Positions 1-5,409 of a DNA stretch of 5,409 bases are shown one piece after another; position 1 is the stretch's first letter, and each line of letters opens with the position of its first letter. The position numbers were made by a program, and so were the translations under genes. The notes below the pieces were generated by a model. That model had not been told where the DNA came from. It ran no database searches and saw nothing but the letters and a program-made list of their open reading frames with translations. This stretch comes from Planctomycetaceae bacterium (GTDB lineage: Bacteria > Planctomycetota > Planctomycetia > Pirellulales > UBA1268). Location: NCBI GenBank assembly GCA_002694955.1, contig NZNR01000023.1, positions 1 to 5,409 of the forward strand. The letters are read 5' to 3'.

Positions 1-33
1 AGCTACAGTAGAAAACAGCAGATGTTTCCTCAT
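1..33 (-). CDS. Possible start of a further exported protein (3' end off window)
   Basis: An ATG at 33 opens a frame that stays open for 11 codons to the window edge and reads MRKHLLFSTVA. Basic residues followed by hydrophobic ones are what a signal peptide looks like. The gap after the preceding stop is 45 bases, short enough for the same transcript. The upstream ribosome site is weak (GAG eight to six bases before the ATG), and eleven codons cannot prove a gene. No terminator hairpin separates it from the preceding gene. Confidence 0.35.
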   Translation of the reverse strand, partial: MRKHLLFSTVA

Positions 34-78
34 ATTCGCTCACAATATTCCGTTGCTCGACGCACGATACAATAAAAA

Positions 79-1302
79 TTAAGGAGCAGCAGCAGGAAAG
101 GGTATTGCTGCCGCTTGTCGAGCCTTATTGAATACCTCAATATCTTTCTCCCTGAGTTGAGTAAGCAGGGAGGCACTTTTCTCTGATGGATACGCCAAGA
201 GATACCCAATAATTGCTGGCCGAATGAGTGGATCTTCGGTACCAAGAGTATCCCACATTGCAACAATCTGGTTACAAAATGCCCAATCTTGATATCGTGA
301 TAAGTCAACAATTACCTCGCGCGTAAGGTGTGGCACCGGGAAGAGTTTACGAGTGATGAAGGTAACTTCTGTTCGGGGGATCGTGTCAGATGGATATTCC
401 CAACAAAACCGCAATGCTTGTAGAAGATGTCGCTGATTAACAGGGCTTGCCTCATTCTCGAAGAGATTCTCACGTTCTAAAACCGGCAGTGCTTGTTTAC
501 CTAACGCGATAAAGAGTCCAGCCATAATGCCATCAAGGCCAGCCTGAAAATCACTTGTTTGGTCTTTGGTAATCATGCGAACAAGCACGTTCGCGCATGC
601 TGATTGAGACTCTTTCGATGACTGACGAGCTAGTACACCAGCCACTATCCCATAGAACCCACGCCTTTGCTGTTGAATGGATAGATCATTCAGATGATCG
701 ACAACGTGCTCTGGAGAAAAAGCATGAGCTGAGTCTCGAACTTCCTGAAATGGAGCGAGGGCAAATTCGGCATAGGCATCTTTTGAAATAGCAGGATTGG
801 GATGATCCAGCCATTGGGCAAACCACTCAAGACGGTTTTTATCGTTAAAAATCTTCTGCGTTAATGGAGGTATTTGGAGAGTGTAGCCAAGAAACATTTC
901 ATCAGCAGCATGCGCAGTCCACCCAGTAACAGGAAGATCAAAAAGTAAAGCAGTCCCAGAGAAAGTAGTTTCAACAGTAGCTTTTACCAAGGGTATAGCA
1001 GACTCAATGGCAACTACTTTTCTACCTGAAGGCGTCGAAATTATTCTCGAAAGAAGCGAAAAAGACTGGTGTTGTTGGCCTTGTATAGTTGCAACTGCAT
1101 CTGTTACCGAGTCGCCAATGGCAATGTCACTCGATCGTTCGATACTATAAGAGAGTGGTGTTTCAACAGGGCCACAGAATGGGCATGCTGGGCTTGTCGA
1201 AGCGAGAGATAAGAGCAAGCAAAGAGTTGAACATGCCCTACGCGATACAGTGTCTAAATGCATCCATATGATCGATAATTGGAGATTCTTCTGGCCGATC
1301 AT
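79..1302 (-). CDS. Exported soluble CPFC-motif protein (copy B)
   Basis: Paralogue of CPFC protein A, 407 residues, with no C-terminal membrane helix; it ends in an Ala/Pro-rich tail. The signal peptide core is STLCLLLSLASTSPA, followed directly by CPFC (residues 40-43), again placing cysteine at the likely mature N terminus. Residues about 45-145 are probably beta-rich and are diverged from copy A. Residues about 160-395 are helical and shared with A: RLEWFAQWLDHPNP, KDAYAEFALAPFQEVR, DLSRYQDWAF and LTQLREKD line up with the A counterparts in order. The ATG at 1302 overlaps the preceding stop as ATGA and has GGAG ten bases upstream, pointing to coupled translation. The ATG at 1263 would give a more usual signal peptide of about 26 residues but has no ribosome site. 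SPAC is not a good lipobox, so signal peptidase I cleavage is more likely than lipidation. Function unknown; it presumably acts in the periplasm with the lipoprotein encoded just before it. Confidence 0.85.
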   Translation of the reverse strand: MIGQKNLQLSIIWMHLDTVSRRACSTLCLLLSLASTSPACPFCGPVETPLSYSIERSSDIAIGDSVTDAVATIQGQQHQSFSLLSRIISTPSGRKVVAIESAIPLVKATVETTFSGTALLFDLPVTGWTAHAADEMFLGYTLQIPPLTQKIFNDKNRLEWFAQWLDHPNPAISKDAYAEFALAPFQEVRDSAHAFSPEHVVDHLNDLSIQQQRRGFYGIVAGVLARQSSKESQSACANVLVRMITKDQTSDFQAGLDGIMAGLFIALGKQALPVLERENLFENEASPVNQRHLLQALRFCWEYPSDTIPRTEVTFITRKLFPVPHLTREVIVDLSRYQDWAFCNQIVAMWDTLGTEDPLIRPAIIGYLLAYPSEKSASLLTQLREKDIEVFNKARQAAAIPFPAAAP

Positions 1303-1847
1303 CGAACAGATTCTCCAGTGAGCGAATAGACAGCGAGGTGACTCCCATCCGGACCTTTTAATTCCTTGATGCCAAAAGTCCCGGTAACAGCTACAGGACG
1401 AATAGAAAAATTAGCTGTCCTGCCCGGAAGCATTTTGACAACGATACAATCGTATAATGCTGCGCCTGGGCCAAAACAGCATTCCATATTGTCCCGAACC
1501 AAGACAAACTGGGTTAGGCCAGCCTGTTGAAAGCTCGGAAGAATATATCCTCGAATCCGAATCTCATGTCCCACTAAAGAGGTGACTCGCTCGGGCAAGA
1601 GTTTTTGGGAAAAAGGTTCGTCCTCTGCCATCTCAAAGATGATATCGTCAAAGGATATCTCACGAATACCATTTTGGTTGAGTCTCTGTTTCGGCTGTGC
1701 CTGACGCTCGTCAGTACTCGGTGCACCGTTTTTATTAAAAGCGTTTTCATCAGAAGTTAGAGGGGCGTTTTTGTCTCGACCGCAGCCCGAAAAAAGTGAA
1801 GCAGATAGGAAACAAACAAAGACTTTAGCGAGGAAACGCTTCCTCAA
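1299..1847 (-). CDS. DUF3299-like lipoprotein (copy B)
   Basis: Predicted membrane-attached lipoprotein of about 182 residues. From a TTG start at 1847 the protein opens with basic RKRFLAK, a hydrophobic stretch (VFVCFLSASLFSG) and a lipobox LFSGC with the lipidated cysteine at residue 22. Residues about 23-60 are a polar linker (Asn, Asp, Gln, Lys rich). The domain follows with GHEIRIRGYILPS, TQFVLVRD, the cysteine pair in MECCFGPG and VAVTGTFGIKEL. It is a paralogue of the upstream gene: GH, I-GY, QF-LVRD, CCFG and GTF are shared in the same order. Start choice is uncertain. TTG at 1847 is preceded by GAGG plus a G run (about 12 to 18 bases away) and gives a textbook lipoprotein signal. ATG at 1877 adds ten residues but has no ribosome site. 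Either way it overlaps the end of copy A (about 23 or 53 bases). The frame is open further upstream, to 2093, probably by chance. The stop overlaps the next start as ATGA. Confidence 0.85.
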   Translation of the reverse strand: MRKRFLAKVFVCFLSASLFSGCGRDKNAPLTSDENAFNKNGAPSTDERQAQPKQRLNQNGIREISFDDIIFEMAEDEPFSQKLLPERVTSLVGHEIRIRGYILPSFQQAGLTQFVLVRDNMECCFGPGAALYDCIVVKMLPGRTANFSIRPVAVTGTFGIKELKGPDGSHLAVYSLTGESVR

Positions 1848-2556
1848 GATGGTAAAGTACCCCCCCCTCGATACCATCTTGGCCAAAGGTTGGGCGAACG
1901 GTGAATGTGCCAGCGATTTTTTTCTGACGAGAGCTAAATGACATGCTCTTTTCATCTTGAAGATGGACAAGAACACGATCAGTAATTTTTGGATTACCTC
2001 CAAAGCAGCAATCTCCTTGATCTCGTACAAGTAAAAATTGACGAATCCCAAATTGTTTTTTCCCCGGATACATATAACCCTTAATGAGTACATTATGTCC
2101 GTCTATAGCGCGAGCGGAATCAGGTATTGAAGCCGCGGGTGAGCCCTCAGCAGGTTGCAAAATACCGTAATGAACTCTCTCGAATCCTTCAGGCAATTCA
2201 GCAGCATATACCCATGATAGATATATAGTCCCACCTATTAGGCAAACCAATGAAAAAGTCGTAGCTGTTTTAGCCAGTCGTTTACCTGTGAAAATATCAG
2301 GACGTTTGATAATGTCCCGTAAGGCAACCAGACCGAGACAAAAACCAACTGCAGGTACAGCTAGTAGCCACCAGTCAATAAACGCCAGTGGTGACAGAAA
2401 TGCGAGTGTTGCAGCAGCAATTGATGTCCCAGCTAAAGCCTTATAGGCATGATCTTCGTTACTTTCAACACTACCTTGAGTAGCTTTTAGAGGAGTATCA
2501 AAAAGTCCTTTTTTCATAATTGCTGTACTGCAACTGGATTTGCTAACCAGCAGCAT
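1825..2556 (-). CDS. Three-helix membrane protein with C-terminal DUF3299-like domain (copy A)
   Basis: Inner-membrane protein of about 243 residues. Numbering from the ATG at 2556, helices lie at about 41-60 (IAAATLAFLSPLAFIDW), 62-80 (LLAVPAVGFCLGLVALRDI) and 97-117 (TTFSLVCLIGGTIYLSWVY). The first two resemble the DUF4190-type hairpin. The remainder (about 150-243) is a beta-rich DUF3299-like domain with GHNVLIKGYMYPG, FLLVRD, the cysteine pair in GDCCFGG (183-186) and IAGTFTV near the end. It should face the periplasm. The start at 2556 has CAGGA seven bases upstream and overlaps the stop of the preceding gene by 14 bases, which suggests translational coupling. An alternative start is the ATG at 2517 (MKKGLFDTP), which lacks a clear ribosome site. 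The family appears in zinc-linked operons next to FtsX-type permeases (PA4066 of Pseudomonas), but its biochemical role is not established. A run of eight G near the 3' end is a possible slippage or sequencing-error site. Confidence 0.85.
   Translation of the reverse strand: MLLVSKSSCSTAIMKKGLFDTPLKATQGSVESNEDHAYKALAGTSIAAATLAFLSPLAFIDWWLLAVPAVGFCLGLVALRDIIKRPDIFTGKRLAKTATTFSLVCLIGGTIYLSWVYAAELPEGFERVHYGILQPAEGSPAASIPDSARAIDGHNVLIKGYMYPGKKQFGIRQFLLVRDQGDCCFGGNPKITDRVLVHLQDEKSMSFSSRQKKIAGTFTVRPTFGQDGIEGGVLYHLEEAFPR
1860..1869 (-). promoter_or_regulatory. G-run ribosome binding site for DUF3299 lipoprotein B
   Basis: The minus strand reads GAGGGGGGGG, a purine block ending 12 bases before the TTG at 1847. 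It is also coding sequence for the last residues of copy A (Glu-Gly-Gly). It is the only ribosome-site candidate near either proposed start. Confidence 0.35.
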
Positions 2557-4051
2557 CCCGTTTTCCTGACTGAAGAAAATAGCGAGATAGAAAGGCTGCA
2601 ACAACAACAAGAACAGCCCAGACGAACCATTTTAGCATTCGCAAGAATTCTGTAGATGATCTGTTCTCAGAGTGTGGAACGGGACTTTTTCTGGTCTGAG
2701 AATCTTCTGCCACCGGTGGTGAGCCCGTACTCACAACCATAGAGCGGTCTGACGTGACATCATCTGCAACGACATCAGCAACACGTACGGGCGTAGTAGT
2801 TGACTGCTCTGTTGAAGGAGCCTCTTCAGCCGAAGGGGTTCCTTCAGCACTTGCTGCGAGGCCCGCTAAACCAGCTAACGTGGCTGCTCTGCGAACAGCA
2901 TCGGGATCAATCTCACGAAGTTTTACCAAAGCACTCGCGGCCTCAGGAAGCGGACACGCTTTCATATAGTTCACTATGGGTTCACGCACAAAGATGTTCT
3001 CTGGTGTGGCATCCACATAAATGGTCGTCAACTTTTCTATCACAGACCAATCCTGCCAGCGAGCGAGATCAGCAATGACCAGATCTGCAAGTTTTGGTTC
3101 ATTAAGCAATAACCGCAAGGATTCAAGAACACGGTCACGTGGAATGTTTTCTGACTCTTCGCCAAGGAAACGAAGTGCCATTACCGCGGCATATGTTTCT
3201 GTGAATGGAATATCCCGAGAGCTACGATCAAGAAAAAGTTTATCAATGAGATCGAGACCCACTGGCCCAACGAGTACGACATAGCAGGCAATCAACGCAT
3301 CCAATCCACTACGCAGATCAGATGAATCATCGCCAAGTTCTTCACCAAGAAGAATTTTCTCTATTTCAGATGCGTCAGCGGGAGTTCCGCATATACCCAA
3401 CATCGTGGCGTACAAACGACGTCTGTTCGAGGGAATCTTTGGCGTCTTTATCCATTGCAGTAGTGCAGTCGGATCCATTCTATTTTCAAGGCCACGGACA
3501 TCGTCATATGGTGCGATTGCAAATTCGTCATATGCGTCTCGAGTAAGAACATCGTCTTCGTCTTCGAGGTATTGTTGAAAAAAGGCAAGACGATCTGGGC
3601 CAGATTCAGGGAGCTCATCAAGTGTCTTAAGATATGTAACAGCACGTTCATTAATGGCAATTGGGTTCGACCAGATAAATTCGGGTGGCTCAATTCCCAT
3701 GATGAGATATAAATCCCCAGGAGTGGTTGCCTCGAGCATAATTGCATCAATGAGAGTTTCCGCATCAAGCATATTCGTTGAACGCAATAGGTCTTCTCCT
3801 TTGAGGACATCAACTACTTCGAATTTAGCCCGTGGTAATGGACCCTCAGCATTAGGTCCCAAAGAAGATGCAGGAGGTGGCTCAACAAGGCGGGCGATGA
3901 CGGCAGCATCGCTTTGATTAATTTCTTGAGAGAATGTTAAGGAGACTGCGGAACAAAAAGGACAGGCAAGAGATTGTGCGAATGGCACAATTAACAAGGA
4001 GCTGATGGCAAGCATCAGAACAGCAATTCGAGAATGAGAGAAGGCAGGCAT
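2543..4051 (-). CDS. Exported CPFC-motif protein with C-terminal membrane anchor (copy A)
   Basis: Conserved uncharacterised envelope protein of about 502 residues. A signal peptide (hydrophobic LMLAISSLLIVPFAQSLA) is followed at once by CPFC, so cleavage after SLA would leave cysteine as mature residue 1. Roughly residues 35-130 look beta-rich (AKFEVVDVLKG, GDLYLIMGIEPPE). Residues 145-400 are helical with HEAT-like spacing, including RDAYDEFAIAPYDDVR and DLARWQDWSVIEKL. A low-complexity linker rich in Ser, Thr, Glu and Pro follows. Near the end is one membrane helix (FVWAVLVVVAAFLSRYF) with a short basic tail, implying a large domain outside the cytoplasm. The start at 4051 is chosen because AGGGG lies seven bases upstream; an ATG at 4057 is in frame but sits against that site. 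The last 14 bases overlap the next gene. Copy B (79-1302) is a clear paralogue. I recall similar proteins in Planctomycetes with no assigned function. The role is unknown; the CXXC may bind metal, be redox active or form a disulfide. Confidence 0.85.
   Translation of the reverse strand: MPAFSHSRIAVLMLAISSLLIVPFAQSLACPFCSAVSLTFSQEINQSDAAVIARLVEPPPASSLGPNAEGPLPRAKFEVVDVLKGEDLLRSTNMLDAETLIDAIMLEATTPGDLYLIMGIEPPEFIWSNPIAINERAVTYLKTLDELPESGPDRLAFFQQYLEDEDDVLTRDAYDEFAIAPYDDVRGLENRMDPTALLQWIKTPKIPSNRRRLYATMLGICGTPADASEIEKILLGEELGDDSSDLRSGLDALIACYVVLVGPVGLDLIDKLFLDRSSRDIPFTETYAAVMALRFLGEESENIPRDRVLESLRLLLNEPKLADLVIADLARWQDWSVIEKLTTIYVDATPENIFVREPIVNYMKACPLPEAASALVKLREIDPDAVRRAATLAGLAGLAASAEGTPSAEEAPSTEQSTTTPVRVADVVADDVTSDRSMVVSTGSPPVAEDSQTRKSPVPHSENRSSTEFLRMLKWFVWAVLVVVAAFLSRYFLQSGKRDAAG
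2564..2568 (-). promoter_or_regulatory. Ribosome binding site of DUF3299 protein A
   Basis: The minus strand reads CAGGA seven bases before the ATG at 2556. The site lies inside the end of the preceding gene. It is the main reason for preferring 2556 over 2517 as the start. Confidence 0.5.
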
Positions 4052-4057
4052 TCGCAT

Positions 4058-4132
4058 ACCCCTAATATATAGGACACATTGTGATACCGAATCAAGGTTT
4101 GGGAGAAGGCTTGCTTTTTAACGTTTTTTACT
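4058..4132 (-). other. 75-base gap between permease and CPFC gene A
   Basis: This is the only sizeable non-coding gap between complete genes. It is A-rich after the permease stop and holds AACGTT and a TATATATT stretch next to the AGGGG ribosome site. I see no hairpin followed by a T run, so read-through from the permease is likely. A weak promoter-like pair (TTGATT at 4090-4095, TATATA at 4066-4071, spacing 18) would start transcription almost at the ATG and is not claimed as a promoter. Confidence 0.4.
4059..4063 (-). promoter_or_regulatory. Ribosome binding site deciding the start of CPFC protein A
   Basis: On the minus strand the bases read AGGGG, seven bases before the ATG at 4051 and only one base before an in-frame ATG at 4057. 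The spacing favours 4051 and shortens the protein by two residues. Confidence 0.55.
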
Positions 4133-5409
4133 TTAATTCAGCCATCGTGCGACGTCCGTGCGATACGCAGCCACAGCTGGTAATAATGCTGCAAGGATCG
4201 CAAGTACGATTAAGAAAGGTACAAGGAGCAGTTCTGCCGTCGTATGCGATAAAAATCCAGCTGTAACACCTGCATTTGTTGCTATCCATGGCCCAATGAG
4301 TCCAACTGTGCCGTGCCCAAGGAGCAATCCGATGACTCCTCCTCCAACAGCAAGGAGAATGGCTTCAATAAGTACTGTTGCTAGAACAACGCTGCGACGA
4401 GCCCCCAAGGCTCTCATGATTGCCACGTCCCGGCTTCGTTCAAGAGATGAACCAACCATACTCACGAGGATGCCAATTGCGGAAACAATAACGACAAGAG
4501 TTGTGACTAACAAAAGTAATAACTCAAGCGGTGTAACAAAAAGATCAAGGAGTACACGAATCTCAGCAATCGGAAGAGCAGCCTGAGCTTCACGACCCTC
4601 ATTGATCGCATTACGAAGGCCCATCGCAGTGAGTTCTGCCGGGAGACCAGGAAGAGCCGCTGTCTCAAGCAAAATAGCAGTGACCTCACGTTGGTTAAAT
4701 GGAAGTAGCCCATCACCGGGTGAGTAATTCTCCTCGGGTATGGTCTGATCAGCGACCACACTCGAATCAATCGGCTTTGCATGCCCCTCTTGAAGATAAA
4801 AGCCTTCCATATTGACGAAAACACCGCGGTCAATAGGAGTGTCAGTTCTGGAAAGAATTCCCGTGATTTCGAATGGATCATGAACCTTACCATCATCAGC
4901 ACCATGTGTCGGTGCGATCGTATCACCAACACGCAGGTTTAGCGTACGTGCAACTTGGCTTCCTAGAACAGCACTGTATAAATCATCATCGTGAAAGTTT
5001 TCCCCGGAAGAAAACTCAAAAGGCTCGCCATTGCCACGAGTAAGTCGATCAAAATAAGCAGAATTTGTGCCAACTACTCGGTGGCCACGAAAGTAATCGC
5101 CCATACAGATGGGAACAGCAGTCTGCGTACTTGCTGCCCATGTTCCATCTTTTCCATCAGGACGTTCATGGGCAGGCAAAAATTCTGCATATGTAGCCCA
5201 CGAAATATTCTCGATTGGCTTGCTGATGAAATAAACACTATTGAGCACAAGTTGTAACGGGCTGCCTTTGGCCCCAACGATCATGTTGTAACCAAGGCCC
5301 GCACCTGACTCGAAGGCTTGCTTTACAACACCACCTGTGATCAAGGTTGCTACAACAAGTGCGACACCAAGAGCCATTGATAATGCAGTGAGGCCACTTG
5401 GAAGTGCCC
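4133..5409 (-). CDS. FtsX/MacB-type ABC transporter permease (5' end cut by window edge)
   Basis: Inner-membrane permease subunit of a type VII (MacB/LolCE-like) ABC transporter, expected to work with a separate ATPase that should lie just upstream, outside the window. The frame stays open to the window edge: ten residues ending TALS precede the methionine at 5377, so that methionine is internal and the true start is missing. Counting from it, residues 1-20 complete the first membrane helix (MALGVALVVATLITGG) and about 21-275 form the periplasmic domain. Helices follow at about 282-308, 329-356 and 381-404. The cytoplasmic loop ERSRDVAIMRALGARR (313-328) is the classic FtsX-family segment that contacts the ATPase. 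The motif IVGAKGSPLQLVLN (33-46) matches what I recall of permeases encoded beside DUF3299 proteins, such as Pseudomonas PA4065. The stop is TAA at 4133-4135. The substrate cannot be read from the sequence; metal-linked transport is inferred from neighbours. The family call is secure. Confidence 0.92.
   Translation of the reverse strand, partial: ALPSGLTALSMALGVALVVATLITGGVVKQAFESGAGLGYNMIVGAKGSPLQLVLNSVYFISKPIENISWATYAEFLPAHERPDGKDGTWAASTQTAVPICMGDYFRGHRVVGTNSAYFDRLTRGNGEPFEFSSGENFHDDDLYSAVLGSQVARTLNLRVGDTIAPTHGADDGKVHDPFEITGILSRTDTPIDRGVFVNMEGFYLQEGHAKPIDSSVVADQTIPEENYSPGDGLLPFNQREVTAILLETAALPGLPAELTAMGLRNAINEGREAQAALPIAEIRVLLDLFVTPLELLLLLVTTLVVIVSAIGILVSMVGSSLERSRDVAIMRALGARRSVVLATVLIEAILLAVGGGVIGLLLGHGTVGLIGPWIATNAGVTAGFLSHTTAELLLVPFLIVLAILAALLPAVAAYRTDVARWLN

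Noticed and set aside
30..311. 93-codon frame on the minus strand overlapping the 3' end of CPFC protein B
   Set aside because: It lies inside the better-supported 79-1302 gene in another frame, has no recognisable domain or ribosome site, and reads like a chance frame.
1174..1185. Reading SPAC and SLAC before the CPFC motifs as lipoboxes
   Set aside because: The -3 position is Ser in both, not the usual Leu, Val or Ile, while both fit signal peptidase I sites. Lipidation is not excluded but is not the preferred call.
1878..2093. Upstream extension of DUF3299 lipoprotein B to the ATG at 2093
   Set aside because: It would overlap copy A by about 270 bases and bury the signal peptide and lipobox in the middle of the protein.
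2754..3917. Several plus-strand frames of 60-90 codons opposite CPFC protein A
   Set aside because: They are antisense shadows with low-complexity Ser/Arg/Ala composition and no family features; the minus-strand gene has a signal peptide, a paralogue and a membrane anchor.
4066..4095. Promoter-like TTGATT and TATATA pair with an 18-base spacer upstream of CPFC gene A
   Set aside because: Each box matches the consensus at only four of six positions, and transcription would begin almost at the start codon, leaving out the AGGGG ribosome site. AT-rich gaps give such pairs by chance.
4058..4132. Zur-type operator or rho-independent terminator in the intergenic gap
   Set aside because: I see no palindrome resembling the proteobacterial Zur box and no GC-rich hairpin followed by a T run.
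4158..4586. 142-codon plus-strand frame opposite the permease
   Set aside because: Its Arg/Thr/Ser-rich composition is that expected of the complement of hydrophobic helix codons; the permease on the other strand is unambiguous.
4507..4932. 141-codon minus-strand frame inside the permease
   Set aside because: Alternative frame of a clear permease domain with no recognisable motif of its own.

Overview
All recognisable genes lie on the minus strand and read as one compact transcription unit, from the right edge of the window to the left. The order is: an FtsX/MacB-type ABC transporter permease (4133 to beyond 5409, 5' end cut by the window); an exported CPFC-motif protein with a C-terminal membrane anchor (2543-4051); a multi-pass membrane protein ending in a DUF3299-like domain (1825-2556); a lipoprotein with the same DUF3299-like domain (1299-1847); a second, anchor-less CPFC-motif exported protein (79-1302); and possibly the first 11 codons of another exported protein (1-33). 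Three of the junctions overlap, by 14, about 23 and 4 bases. The only real gap inside the unit is 75 bases, between the permease and the first CPFC protein.

The window suggests a bacterium of the Planctomycetes or a close relative. The evidence is the pairing of ACPFC-type exported proteins with three-helix proteins ending in a CCFG-containing domain, both of which I associate with planctomycete genomes from memory. Base composition looks moderate (by eye, not computed), so the genus is left open. No rRNA, tRNA, CRISPR, insertion sequence or phage gene is visible.

The layout is mirror-like: CPFC-A, DUF3299-A, DUF3299-B, CPFC-B. Both protein families are present twice and the copies differ in anchoring. 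The A copies carry transmembrane helices, while the B copies are a lipoprotein and a secreted soluble protein. A permease of this type next to a DUF3299 protein recalls the zinc-linked operons of gammaproteobacteria (PA4063-PA4066 of Pseudomonas, zrg genes of Vibrio). A working hypothesis is an envelope system for metal or metal-cofactor handling, or for lipoprotein or substrate export, built from a permease and cysteine-rich accessory proteins on the outer face of the inner membrane. The function is inferred, not shown by the sequence.
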